In this document: positions 1 through 7,932 of the stretch, one piece after another
How the letters are laid out: each line of letters begins with the position of its first letter
How positions within the stretch are numbered: the first letter of the stretch is position 1
Assembly: GCA_003353795.1 (NCBI GenBank)
Contig: PIVY01000024.1
Span: forward strand, 1-38,408
Length of the DNA stretch: 38,408 nucleotides
Direction: 5' to 3'
From: a bacterium
GTDB taxonomy: Bacteria; Krumholzibacteriota; Krumholzibacteriia; LZORAL124-64-63
The notes under the pieces: model-generated
What the model saw: only the letters and a program-made list of their open reading frames with translations
The model's database searches: none
What the model was told of the DNA's origin: nothing
Made by a program: the position numbers and the translations under genes

Positions 1-976
1 CCCGTTCGGGCTCGATCCAGGCGAAGCTCTGGTCATTCAGGTTGACGAGCAACAGGTCGTCGTGCAGGGCGACGTCGCGGGCGCCGGTGAGGTGCTCGTG
101 GCGCGCCAGGTGATCGAGCTGGGGCAGCTGCGAGATGTCGAACACGTCGACCAATCGCTGGCCACCGCAAGCGTACACACGATCGGCCGTCGCGTCGGCC
201 GACCAGTAGCGCGTGCCGTCATCGAAACCGGTCAGGTACGTGGCGTGACTGCCGGTCATGGGATCGTAGAAGCGGATTCCCACGTCCCAGGTGACCATCA
301 GCAGCAGGCCGTTCACGTTGAGGAACTGCATGAATCCGTGATTGGGCGACTGGATATCCAGCAGGATCGGAGCCGTGGGGTCGGCGATGTCGATCAGCGC
401 GAAACCGTAGTCGCCGAGGCCGATCACCATACGGCCATCGAAGAACGCCATGATCGTTGCGATAGCCGCTAGGGGCATCTCGGACAGGAGAGTGAGCGCC
501 GTGGCGTCGGCGGCGTCGTAGAAGGATGCGCCATCGTAGCCGCGGGTCACCACGAGCAGGTCGCCCTGGGCGGAGGCGCACCTGGCTCCGGGCACCGCGT
601 GCGAGCCGAGGATCGTCGGCGCGGCGGGGTCGCCGATGTCGATGATGTCGAGACCTGCGGCGTCAGTTGCGTAGAGGCGGTCGCCGTCCTTCGATAGCGA
701 GGTCGCGAGCCGTGGGAGGACGATCTCACCCACCGGCACCATCTCGCCGGGAATGGACCGATCCAGGATTTCGAGCCGGGGAGCATCGCCATCGACGATC
801 CGGAAGACGAGCGGACCGTCGGCGAGGAAGGCTCCGGTCCGTTCGTCGGGCACCTGGTGGGCGCGGATGGCGTGCGAGAGACGGTAGTCGAAAGTTTCGG
901 CCGTGGCGGTCGTGGAGCCGATCCCGATCAAGATCGCGGAGATGGAGCCGAGGGCTTGGAAATAACGAATCGACAT
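1..976 (-). CDS. LVIVD-repeat secreted beta-propeller protein (partial, C-terminus missing)
   Basis: This reading frame starts at ATG 974-976 and is open through the left edge, so about 325 residues are visible and the C-terminus is missing. It begins with a signal peptide (hydrophobic residues about 8-26, ending near TATA). The body contains repeats of the LVIVD type: DIIDIGDPAAPTILGS (about 110-125), ALIDIADPTAPILLD (about 192-206) and VDVFDISQLPQLDHL (about 276-290). Such repeats build beta-propellers in secreted or surface proteins and have no defined enzymatic role. GGGGAGG lies about 8 bases upstream of the ATG. The CBM9-like gene ends 67 bases upstream on the same strand, so the two may be cotranscribed. 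The fold assignment is fairly secure; the function is unknown. Confidence 0.8.
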   Translation of the reverse strand, partial: MSIRYFQALGSISAILIGIGSTTATAETFDYRLSHAIRAHQVPDERTGAFLADGPLVFRIVDGDAPRLEILDRSIPGEMVPVGEIVLPRLATSLSKDGDRLYATDAAGLDIIDIGDPAAPTILGSHAVPGARCASAQGDLLVVTRGYDGASFYDAADATALTLLSEMPLAAIATIMAFFDGRMVIGLGDYGFALIDIADPTAPILLDIQSPNHGFMQFLNVNGLLLMVTWDVGIRFYDPMTGSHATYLTGFDDGTRYWSADATADRVYACGGQRLVDVFDISQLPQLDHLARHEHLTGARDVALHDDLLLVNLNDQSFAWIEPER

Positions 977-1013
977 CGGCGTATCCTCCCCAGGAAGAAC
1001 CGCGTTGATGATA

Positions 1014-1029
1014 CCTCATCGGGATGAGG
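1014..1029. other. small inverted repeat between two minus-strand genes
   Basis: CCTCATC-GG-GATGAGG is a perfect 7-base inverted repeat in the 67-base gap between the CBM9-like gene and the LVIVD gene. The loop of 2 would open to about 6. There is no T-run, so it is more likely an mRNA processing or stability hairpin than a terminator. Confidence 0.3.
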
Positions 1030-1043
1030 ACTGGTGGCGGAAT

Positions 1044-2114
1044 CTACTTCTGCATGGTGAGGCGCCCATCCTGGTCAACGGTCCATCGCGAGCCCAGTGT
1101 CGCGGTAAACGTGGATTCCGTCGCTCCAAGCTCGAACCCAACCGCCGTCAACCGCCCGCGGACGTCCGCGGGAATCGCCCCGAGATCCGCCAGCCGCGCA
1201 GCAAACACCCCGCGCTCCTCCCGATACACCCGCTGTGCATAGTAAACCGGCATCAACAACTCATACGCCTCCCGCACACTCTTCCGCGGATCCCCGATCT
1301 TGTCGGCGGCGGTTCCGGTGAACGTCACGAACCCCCACCGCTCCGGCATGTGCATGGCCACCAGCCCCTGTGGCGACCACACCCAGTTGTCCTCGCCCTT
1401 CCAGCCGCGGCCCTCGACGGGCGTCTTCACGTACCGGCCGTCCTCGATGCGGTGCTCCCACTGCACGCGGGAGAAGTTGAGGCGCCAGGCGTCACCGAGC
1501 TGCGGGGGGCAGGCGGCGCTGCGGGTGATATCCGATAGCGCAGCCCAGGGGATGGTGATCTCCACGGTCCAGCCACGGTCGATGTCGGACGGGTCGTTGA
1601 GCGTCCCGTCGATCGCCACCGCGGTTTCCAGGCCCTCGATAGTCCAGTCGTTGAGCGCCGGGCCACCGTCGCGGTACGGCTTCACTAGCAGCAGGTCCCA
1701 CACCGTATTCAGGACGTTGATCTCCAACTCGCCGTAGTGGTGGTTGTCGCCGTCGGGGTCGAGGAAGACCTCGAAATCGTTGTCCTCGAAGATGACCGCG
1801 TCGCGTTCAGTGAGGGTGCCCCAGACGTGGTCGTCGCGCAGGTCGGCGGCGATGTAGAGGGCGCGGTCGTCCCAGGCGAGCTTGGCGCGGGTGTCGTACC
1901 GGGGCGTGACCGGGCGCGCCTCGCCCTCGATGTCGACGAAGAGGTCGGTCCAGGGCGCGGATTGCCAGGCGGGATCGTCGAGGAGGCCGTCGATGACCGG
2001 CGCTTCGTCCGCGCGCGGCGCACGGTACCACTCTGGGTTCCATGGCGTGGTGGGGTACTCGAAGGCGGCGGCCGAGGTGGCGAGCAGGCAGAAGAGAATC
2101 AGCGCGCGCAACAT
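1044..2114 (-). CDS. secreted carbohydrate-binding family 9 (CBM9)-like protein
   Basis: The protein has 356 residues from ATG 2112-2114, chosen because GAGG lies 6-7 bases upstream and the product then begins with a signal peptide (MLRALILFCLLATSAAAFEY). The frame extends 15 codons further upstream, but that would bury the signal. Residues about 35-240 match the CBM9-like domain seen in secreted proteins: an early P-x-IDG-LLDDPAW motif, an AWDDRALYIAADLRD strand, the FEDNDFEVFLDPDGD acidic stretch, and later WTVEITIPWAAL and WRLNFSRVQW. The last 80 residues are helical and end with a short beta segment. CBM9 domains bind the ends of glycans, but this stand-alone form has no catalytic domain. 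It is probably periplasmic or surface-exposed and sits upstream of the LVIVD protein. Confidence 0.85.
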   Translation of the reverse strand: MLRALILFCLLATSAAAFEYPTTPWNPEWYRAPRADEAPVIDGLLDDPAWQSAPWTDLFVDIEGEARPVTPRYDTRAKLAWDDRALYIAADLRDDHVWGTLTERDAVIFEDNDFEVFLDPDGDNHHYGELEINVLNTVWDLLLVKPYRDGGPALNDWTIEGLETAVAIDGTLNDPSDIDRGWTVEITIPWAALSDITRSAACPPQLGDAWRLNFSRVQWEHRIEDGRYVKTPVEGRGWKGEDNWVWSPQGLVAMHMPERWGFVTFTGTAADKIGDPRKSVREAYELLMPVYYAQRVYREERGVFAARLADLGAIPADVRGRLTAVGFELGATESTFTATLGSRWTVDQDGRLTMQK

Positions 2115-2150
2115 GCGGACCTCACGGACAGAAGGAGTCGATCGGCGGCG

Positions 2151-2180
2151 ATGATACAACGATCATCGCATGGCAGTCGA
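2151..2180 (-). promoter_or_regulatory. candidate sigma70-type promoter for the CBM9-like gene
   Basis: On the minus strand TCGACT (2175-2180) is followed after 18 bases by TATCAT (2151-2156), which would start transcription about 30 bases before the CBM9-like start codon. The -10 is good; the -35 matches TTGACA at 4 of 6 positions. Confidence 0.4.
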
Positions 2181-2241
2181 GGCGCCGATCCGGCGAACTG
2201 GTTCATGAGAACGCAGAAATCACAGTGACCAGGAGGCCGCC

Positions 2242-2754
2242 ATGCCCGCCATCGAGACCATCCGCGCCAACATCCAGGCCCAGGGCTTCTGCGGCCTCGA
2301 CGACGAGACCTACCGCCAGATCGACCTGCCCCTGCGGCTCGCACCCGCGATCTGCATGACCTGGGTGGCGGTGGGGTCGGCCATGGGATCGCCCCTGGTC
2401 CTGGGGGCATTGCTGCCGTTCGCCTTCCTGGGCGCCCTGCTGCCCGGCCATCCCTTCGACGTGATCTACAACCACGGGATCCGGCATCTGACCGGCGGCC
2501 CGCGACTGCCGCGATACACCGCGCGGCGACGGTTCACCTGTGCCATGGGCACGGTCATGATCGCCACCGCGGCTGGGTTGATGCTGACTGGGAATCCGCT
2601 GGCGGGCTCCCTGGTGGGCTGGTCGCTGGCCGCGGCCGCGTTCGTGAACGTGAGCACGGGATTCTGCATTCCCGGGTTCCTGGCGAAGCTGACGCTGGGG
2701 CCGGTGGATTGCTCCGGCGCACGGACTACGGAAACGTCGTACGGGCATTCCTGA
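2242..2754 (+). CDS. DUF4395 family integral membrane protein
   Basis: This 170-residue protein starts at an ATG preceded by AGGAGG at a good distance. It fits the DUF4395 family in length and pattern: a short polar N-terminus, a hydrophobic pair (about 36-67), a basic loop with RLPRYTARRRFTC (about 88-100) and a second hydrophobic region (about 101-140) leading to STGFCIPGFLA, with Cys142 at the position where the family has conserved cysteine(s). The last 20 residues are polar. The family is an inner-membrane protein of unknown biochemical role, sometimes found near thioredoxin-like or sulfur-related genes; no such neighbour is visible here. It is transcribed divergently from the CBM9-like gene. 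Confidence 0.8.
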   Translation: MPAIETIRANIQAQGFCGLDDETYRQIDLPLRLAPAICMTWVAVGSAMGSPLVLGALLPFAFLGALLPGHPFDVIYNHGIRHLTGGPRLPRYTARRRFTCAMGTVMIATAAGLMLTGNPLAGSLVGWSLAAAAFVNVSTGFCIPGFLAKLTLGPVDCSGARTTETSYGHS

Positions 2755-2758
2755 GGTC

Positions 2759-2776
2759 GTGCGCCGGCAGGCGCAC
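2759..2776 (+). terminator. hairpin after the DUF4395 gene
   Basis: GTGCGCC-GGCA-GGCGCAC is a perfect 7-bp stem with a 4-base loop starting 4 bases after the DUF4395 stop codon. No T-run follows, so it would be a weak or factor-assisted terminator, or simply a 3'-end stabilising structure. Confidence 0.35.
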
Positions 2777-2808
2777 CAATGCTGGCAATCTCGCCCGCAA
2801 CCGGGCAT

Positions 2809-2862
2809 GGTGACGATGCGTATGGAACGGTTCAACGACGCCGTTCGAACGCCATCGTCACC
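2809..2862 (+). promoter_or_regulatory. nested inverted repeat just upstream of the NHL propeller gene
   Basis: GGTGACGATG (2809-2818) pairs perfectly with CATCGTCACC (2853-2862). Inside this stem GAACGG (2825-2830) pairs with CCGTTC (2841-2846). The structure ends 8 bases before the GGGAG ribosome-binding site and 17 bases before the ATG at 2880. It could be a structured leader affecting translation or stability, a cruciform binding site, or a terminator for the upstream gene. It matches no riboswitch class I recognise. Confidence 0.4.
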
Positions 2863-2879
2863 GTGACCCGGGAGCCGTC

Positions 2880-4124
2880 ATGCTGCGAACGCTTGCCACC
2901 GCCGCCCTCGCACTCTTCGCCATCACGGCCGCCGCAGCCGCCGAGCCCTCCGTCGAGGTCATCGACGGCGTCCGTCACGTTCGCAACGGCGCCGAACCCT
3001 TGAACGGCGTGCGTACGCTTCAGCTCGAGGAACAGTGGCGCGTGAACGTGGACGACGAGGAAGAACTCATCGGCGTCATCACCGTTGCGGCGGCCGGTCC
3101 CGACGACACGGTATGGCTCGCCGACACGCAGGTCGGTCAGATCCTCGTTTACTCGGCCGCGGGCGAGTACGTCGAGACCTTGAGCCGCGAGGGCGAGGGC
3201 CCCGGCGAGGTCCAGAATCCCGACGGACTGTTCTGGCTGCCTGACGGCAATCTCGGCATCAAGGACCGCAAGATGGGGCAGTTCACTGTCATCGATACGG
3301 AGGGGGTGCCCCGGTCGTCGATCCACCTGGAGGACGAGGCGGGCGAGTCGCTGTCGGCGAGCTGGATCCATCAGGCCCGGTGCCGTGGCGGCGTCCTGGT
3401 CGTGTGCGGCAACCAGTTCCGCAACGAGGAGGACGGCACGCCTACTCAGTCGCGTTACTTCGGGGTGTTCGATCTGGAGGGCAGCGAGATCGCCCGGTTC
3501 ATGAACGCACCCTCGGGATTCGACTTCGGGGCGCGGACGTACGACGAGAAGAAGAACTGGTTCGTCGATCAGGGGCAGTTCGACGTGGACGCCGAGGGGC
3601 GGGTCTACTTCGCGGCCGAGCGCGACAGGTATCGGATCCACGTGTGCGACGCGTCCGGAAAGCTGGTGACGGTGATCGAGCGGGAGTACGAACCGCGGCG
3701 GCGCACGAAGGAAGAGATCGACGGCATGGCCGACAATGTCTCCATGAGCATCAACGGCGAGTCCATCAGGCTCGACTCGGAATTCCTCGACACGTCGGCG
3801 GCCATCGCCGGCATCCATATCCTCGATGACGGTACGGTTTGGGTGAAGAACGGCCACAGCGAGTTCGTGGAAGACGGCGATCCGGCTGACTCGTACGACG
3901 TGTTCGATGCCGACGGTCGCTTCGTGGAGGTCGTGCACGTGGAAGTGGAGAGCGACAGGTCGCAGGACCGCCTGTATCACCTCGACGATGGTCGCTGGAT
4001 CATGGTGGAGAATCTGATGTCGGCGTGGGGATCGATGTACGGGGGGCGCGGCGGGGACGACGACGAAGCCGAGGACGATGGGGAGGATGGGGTGCTGGAG
4101 ATCGTGTGTTTGAAGGGGCGTTGA
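2880..4124 (+). CDS. secreted 6-bladed/NHL-type beta-propeller protein
   Basis: The product has 414 residues and a signal peptide (MLRTLATAALALFAITAAAAA-EP). GGGAG lies 6 bases before the ATG. The body carries propeller-blade repeats of the NHL / 6-bladed type: DTVWLADTQVGQILVYSAAG (about 75-94), then a GEGPGEVQNPDGLFWLPDG stretch typical of this family, QFDVDAEGRVYFAAERDRYRIHVCD (split here as two blade strands), and IHILDDGTVWVKN. The C-terminus has an unusual acidic run (GGDDDEAEDDGEDG) before the last strand. Family members are periplasmic or surface proteins, often lipoprotein-like in Bacteroidetes; ligands are mostly unknown. It stands alone on the plus strand, with a structured leader upstream. 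Confidence 0.75.
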   Translation: MLRTLATAALALFAITAAAAAEPSVEVIDGVRHVRNGAEPLNGVRTLQLEEQWRVNVDDEEELIGVITVAAAGPDDTVWLADTQVGQILVYSAAGEYVETLSREGEGPGEVQNPDGLFWLPDGNLGIKDRKMGQFTVIDTEGVPRSSIHLEDEAGESLSASWIHQARCRGGVLVVCGNQFRNEEDGTPTQSRYFGVFDLEGSEIARFMNAPSGFDFGARTYDEKKNWFVDQGQFDVDAEGRVYFAAERDRYRIHVCDASGKLVTVIEREYEPRRRTKEEIDGMADNVSMSINGESIRLDSEFLDTSAAIAGIHILDDGTVWVKNGHSEFVEDGDPADSYDVFDADGRFVEVVHVEVESDRSQDRLYHLDDGRWIMVENLMSAWGSMYGGRGGDDDEAEDDGEDGVLEIVCLKGR

Positions 4125-4184
4125 GCTTGGTGACGGCTGGCCTGAGGCTCTAAGGCGTTCCCCAGTAATGATTTAAATTATACC

Positions 4185-4214
4185 TTGCGAATTACTCAAT
4201 ACGTTGAGTAAAAT
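4185..4214 (+). promoter_or_regulatory. candidate promoter of the AAA ATPase gene (leaderless)
   Basis: TTGCGA (4185-4190) and TAAAAT (4209-4214) are separated by 18 bases inside a conspicuously AT-rich patch. The expected start point, 6-8 bases after the -10, falls at or within a few bases of the ATG at 4223. No Shine-Dalgarno sequence precedes that ATG, which supports a leaderless or almost leaderless transcript. Confidence 0.5.
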
Positions 4215-4234
4215 ATCTCAATATGGAGAGTAAA
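4193..4234 (+). promoter_or_regulatory. tandem operator-like repeats over the AAA ATPase promoter and start
   Basis: TACTCAA-TACG-TTGAGTA (4193-4210) is a perfect 7-base inverted repeat lying between the -35 and the -10. An 18-base unit CTCAATACGTTGAGTAAA (4195-4212) is repeated as CTCAATATGGAGAGTAAA (4217-4234), 15 of 18 bases identical, at a 22-base period (about two helical turns). The second copy spans the start codon at 4223. The arrangement is what a cooperatively bound repressor would use; the regulator is not identified. Confidence 0.5.
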
Positions 4235-5440
4235 TCGTCTTATCCGGATTTCACCCGCCAGCAAGCGGCGACTCTCGCGTCGCGGTTGCGCGAAACGCGA
4301 CACCTCATCCAGGTGGTCGCCGGCGCACGCCAGGTCGGCAAGACGACGCTGGTGCGGCAGGTGCTGGAGCGCGGAGATCAGCTTCGTCTCTACGTCTCAG
4401 CCGACGAGCCCACCTTGCGCGACGCGACCTGGTTGAGAACGCAGTGGGATGCTGCCCGTGATCTCGCAGTTCAGTCCGGTGATGTCGGCGCGGTGCTCGC
4501 CGTGGACGAGATCCAGAAGGTCCAGAACTGGTCGGAGACCGTGAAGCGGCTCTGGGACGAAGACACCGGCAACGGGGTGAACCTCCGGCTGGTCGTCCTC
4601 GGGTCTGCGCCGTTGTTGCTGCAGAACGGCCTCACCGAGAGTCTGGCCGGGCGGTTCGAGCAACTCTGGTTGCCGCACTGGTCATTCTCCGAGATGCGTG
4701 ACGCCTTCGGCCTGAACGTCGAGCAGTACCTCTACTTCGGTGGGTACCCTGGTGCCGCCCCTCTTCTGGATGATCCTGACCGCTGGCGGCGATACATTCT
4801 CGATGCACTGGTGGAGACGACCATCGCACGTGATGTGCTGCTCCTCACGCGGGTCGACAAACCGGCGTTGCTGCGACGGCTGTTCGAACTGGGCTGCCGG
4901 TACTCGGGGCAGATCCTTTCCTACAACAAGATGGTCGGGCAACTGCAGGACGCGGGCAACACCACGACCCTCGCGCACTACCTCGATTTGCTGGCAGGCG
5001 TCGGAATGCTCCGCGGATTGCCGAAGTATGCCGGGGAAGCCGTGCGGCGGCGGGGATCGAGCCCGAAGTTCCAGGTCCTGAATACCGCGTTGATGACGGT
5101 GCAGTCAGGACTCTCGCCGACCGAGGCGCGCAACGATCGGGAGTATCGCGGGCGACTCGTGGAATCGGCCGTTGGCGCCCACCTGGCCAACGCCGCAACC
5201 GCCGGTGAGTGCGAGGTGTTCTACTGGCGGGATCGGAATCGCGAGGTGGATTTCGTGGTTCGATCCGGAGCGCGGCTGATGGCGATCGAGGTCAAGAGCG
5301 GGCGGGCGGCCGGCGCCATGCCGGGGCTGGCGGCATTCGACGAGGCCTTTGCGCCGCAGAGGACACTGGTCGTCGGTGGCGATGGAGTGCCCGTGGACGT
5401 GTTCCTGGCACGACCCGTCGGGGAATGGATGGCGGGGTGA
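4223..5440 (+). CDS. AAA_14 / DUF4143 family ATPase
   Basis: The protein has 405 residues, the usual length for this two-domain family. The N-terminal P-loop domain shows Walker A GARQVGKT (34-41) and Walker B VLAVDEIQ (91-98), followed by RLVVLGSAPLLLQNG, the sensor region, and the family's E-SLAGRFEQ-LPHWSF motif. The C-terminal DUF4143 domain has a PD-(D/E)xK-like signature: YWRDRNREVDFVV with Asp343, then IEVKSG with Glu356 and Lys358. The family is widespread and often mobile or multicopy, but its substrate is not established; links to DNA or to toxin-antitoxin-like systems are speculative. The gene is alone, with an AT-rich upstream region unlike its surroundings, which hints at transfer. 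A convergent glycosidase operon ends 70 bases downstream. Confidence 0.9.
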   Translation: MESKSSYPDFTRQQAATLASRLRETRHLIQVVAGARQVGKTTLVRQVLERGDQLRLYVSADEPTLRDATWLRTQWDAARDLAVQSGDVGAVLAVDEIQKVQNWSETVKRLWDEDTGNGVNLRLVVLGSAPLLLQNGLTESLAGRFEQLWLPHWSFSEMRDAFGLNVEQYLYFGGYPGAAPLLDDPDRWRRYILDALVETTIARDVLLLTRVDKPALLRRLFELGCRYSGQILSYNKMVGQLQDAGNTTTLAHYLDLLAGVGMLRGLPKYAGEAVRRRGSSPKFQVLNTALMTVQSGLSPTEARNDREYRGRLVESAVGAHLANAATAGECEVFYWRDRNREVDFVVRSGARLMAIEVKSGRAAGAMPGLAAFDEAFAPQRTLVVGGDGVPVDVFLARPVGEWMAG

Positions 5441-5462
5441 GCCGGTCCACGCATTGAATCCG

Positions 5463-5480
5463 GGCGCGCCTTGACGCGCC
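5463..5480. terminator. small hairpin between convergent genes
   Basis: GGCGCG-CCTTGA-CGCGCC forms a 6-bp GC stem between the convergent AAA ATPase and GH20 genes. No T-run is present on either side, so a role in termination is only suggested by position. Confidence 0.25.
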
Positions 5481-5509
5481 GGCGCAATCCCTGGACCGAA
5501 GAATCCCAG

Positions 5510-7930
5510 CTACTCCACGATGATCTGCCCCAGGAATATCCACGGCTCGTTCTCGTGATACCACGGCCAGTCCGGCAACACCCGCCGTTGCTCGAGCCGT
5601 ACCCGCACGTACCGAGCTTCCAAGGGCTCCGCGGCCTCCACTCGATACGTCCGCAGCACCCTCGCCATGACTTCGGGCGGTAGGCGCCAGGTGTCCGACC
5701 CGAGCTCGATCCACTGGTCGCCATCACGCGAGACCTCGAACGTGACCCGCTCCGGCGAGTAGATGAGCCGACCGCCGGCATGCAGGCAGACGGCGCTGGC
5801 GGCGCTCACCTCCCGGGCCTCACCCAGGTCGAGGGTGACCAGACCGTCGGGCCCTTCCCAGGCGAGCCAGCGACCATCGCGGTAGTCACCATCGGGCATC
5901 ACGCCGTCGGTGACGGGGTCGGCGACCTGCGGCGTGTACTTTTCCGCCGGCTCGGGCTCCACCTTCATGGTCGAGCCGAGGGCCAGGTTCTTCACCAGTT
6001 TCAGTTCCTGCGGGGCGCCGAACGGTCGCTCATCGACCCAGAGCTGGGCGCTCACCCGGCCATCGTCGCGCCGGAATCCGGTGCCCTCGGGCTCTTCTCG
6101 GTGGACGGCATCGCCCGCGGTCACCCTCACTTCGGCATTGCCGGATGGCCGGCGCCCGACGTCCCAGGCCAGGAGCCAGCCGTCTCGTTGGCCATCCCAT
6201 GCAGCCGTTAGTGTGATAGGTCGACCCTCGCCGGCGCGGCGCACGCCCAGCCTATCCAGTCGCTCGTAATGGCCGGATAGGCGGCGCCAGTAATCAGATA
6301 GGTCGCGACCGACCACCGCCGGATCGCTGACGTCGCGCCCGCCCTTGTCCGCGTGCGGCGGCGCCGGCGTCCACAGCACCTCGGCCATGGAGCACAGCCG
6401 GGGGAATAGCCGCTCGTCGTGGGTGATCTGCGGGGCGTACTCGGTCCAGAGATTCATCTCGCCGCCGAGGACGTGCCTTGCCTCGCGCTCGTTCAGCTCC
6501 GCCGGCACCGGCTCGTAGGCATAGACCTCGATCATGTCGGTGCCGCCGATGTCGTAGTCGAAGTAGGCGTGGCTGGTGGGCGAGACCACCGTGTCGTGGC
6601 CCTGCTTGGCCGCGGCCACGGCGCCCTCGAAACCGCGCCAACTCTGCACCGTGGCGCCCGGGGCCAGGCCGCCCTCGAGGATCTCGTCCCAGCCGATGAG
6701 GCGACGGCCGGCCGCGGCGAGCCAGCGTTCCATGCGCTGGATGAACCAGCTCTGCAACTCGTGCTCGTCCTTCAGGCCCTCTGTGCGGATGCGCTCCTGG
6801 CACTTCGGGCATTCCTTCCAGCGGTGCTTGGGGCACTCGTCGCCGCCCACGTGGATGAACTCCGAGGGGAAGATGTCGAGCACCTCGGTGAGCACCTCGG
6901 CGAGGAAGTCGAAGACCGCGTCGTCGCCGGCGCAATAGACGTCGGGCCAGACGCCCCAGCTATCCTGCACGGCGAACGGCCCATCTGTACAACCAAGCTC
7001 GGGATATGCGGATAGTGCCGCCTGGCTGTGCCCGGGCATCTCGATCTCCGGAACCACGGTGATCCCGCGAGCCGCGGCATAATCCACTATGTGCCGCGCC
7101 TCGTCCTGCGTGTAGTAGCCGCCGTAGCGCACCCCGTCGTGATCGGTTCGCCATGCGGCCACCGACGCCAGTTTCGGCCGCGACTTGATCTCCAGCCGCC
7201 AGCCCTGGTCCTCGGTGAGGTGCCAGTGCAGGCGGTTCAGCTTGTGCAACGACATGAGGTCGATGAGCCGCTCGATGGTGGGGATGTCCACGAAGTGCCG
7301 GCAGCAGTCGAGGAGCACGCCACGCCAGCCGAACCGTGGGCCGTCGTTGAGGCGCAGGCACGGCACGGTCACCGACGGGCCGCCGCGCCAGCCGTCGCCC
7401 GAACGCCCTATCACCGCCGGCGCCGGTTTGAGGTTGTTCACGGGATAGCGGCAGTCGGGCGGCAGCGCGCGCAGATCGCCGTCCGGGCGGCCCGGATCGT
7501 CCACCACCCGCGGGTAAGGCGTCTCGAGCCCGGTCGGCAGCAACTGGCGCAGGGTCTGCAGCCCCCAGGTCACGCCGTCGGCCGAGCCGCCGCGCAGCAC
7601 GATCCCGTCCGGCATGACATCGAGGGTGTAGTTATCCGGCGATGATTCGCCAGATAGGCTGCCCACGAAGATGGCTCCGGGCATCGGCCCATCGCCCTCG
7701 GTCACCGGCACCACGATGCCCGCGGAGTGCAACAGGTCGAGCAATAGGAACACCCGCGAACGCAGGTCATCGCGACCGGTCTCCACCACGACGACCGTCT
7801 CGCCGTCGATGGTGAACGTGTCCGAGGCCAGGTCCAGCGAGCGCGGCGGCGGGACTAGGGATAGGTCGATCATGGCGGCGTTCAGGCTCCAGGGTAGCAG
7901 GAGGCAGCAAGCGAGCAGGGCATGGCGCAA
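5510..7930 (-). CDS. secreted beta-N-acetylhexosaminidase (GH20) with C-terminal galactose-binding-like domain
   Basis: The product has 806 residues. It hydrolyses terminal beta-linked N-acetylhexosamine by substrate-assisted catalysis. After a signal peptide (MRHALLACCLLLPWSLNA) comes a GH20b domain (about 22-140) ending in the typical GVTWGLQTLRQLL. The catalytic barrel begins at RFGWRGVLLDCCRHF (about 199) and contains HWHLTEDQGWRLEI and the catalytic pair in HVGGDECPKHR (Asp364, Glu365), plus GWDEILEGGL. About 55 Gly/Pro-rich residues (142-196) are inserted between the two domains. The C-terminal ~150 residues resemble an F5/8-type galactose-binding domain (DGRWLAWEGPDGLVTLDLG). The start is TTG, 2 bases after the stop of the GH38 gene, with GGGAG inside that gene; an ATG at 7923 is out of frame. 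This tight spacing implies translational coupling. Confidence 0.93.
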   Translation of the reverse strand: MRHALLACCLLLPWSLNAAMIDLSLVPPPRSLDLASDTFTIDGETVVVVETGRDDLRSRVFLLLDLLHSAGIVVPVTEGDGPMPGAIFVGSLSGESSPDNYTLDVMPDGIVLRGGSADGVTWGLQTLRQLLPTGLETPYPRVVDDPGRPDGDLRALPPDCRYPVNNLKPAPAVIGRSGDGWRGGPSVTVPCLRLNDGPRFGWRGVLLDCCRHFVDIPTIERLIDLMSLHKLNRLHWHLTEDQGWRLEIKSRPKLASVAAWRTDHDGVRYGGYYTQDEARHIVDYAAARGITVVPEIEMPGHSQAALSAYPELGCTDGPFAVQDSWGVWPDVYCAGDDAVFDFLAEVLTEVLDIFPSEFIHVGGDECPKHRWKECPKCQERIRTEGLKDEHELQSWFIQRMERWLAAAGRRLIGWDEILEGGLAPGATVQSWRGFEGAVAAAKQGHDTVVSPTSHAYFDYDIGGTDMIEVYAYEPVPAELNEREARHVLGGEMNLWTEYAPQITHDERLFPRLCSMAEVLWTPAPPHADKGGRDVSDPAVVGRDLSDYWRRLSGHYERLDRLGVRRAGEGRPITLTAAWDGQRDGWLLAWDVGRRPSGNAEVRVTAGDAVHREEPEGTGFRRDDGRVSAQLWVDERPFGAPQELKLVKNLALGSTMKVEPEPAEKYTPQVADPVTDGVMPDGDYRDGRWLAWEGPDGLVTLDLGEAREVSAASAVCLHAGGRLIYSPERVTFEVSRDGDQWIELGSDTWRLPPEVMARVLRTYRVEAAEPLEARYVRVRLEQRRVLPDWPWYHENEPWIFLGQIIVE

Positions 7931-7932
7931 GG

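Noticed and set aside
2203-2835. Minus-strand frame opposite the DUF4395 gene
   Set aside because: The plus strand has AGGAGG and a family match; the antisense product is Gln/Arg/Gly-rich noise.
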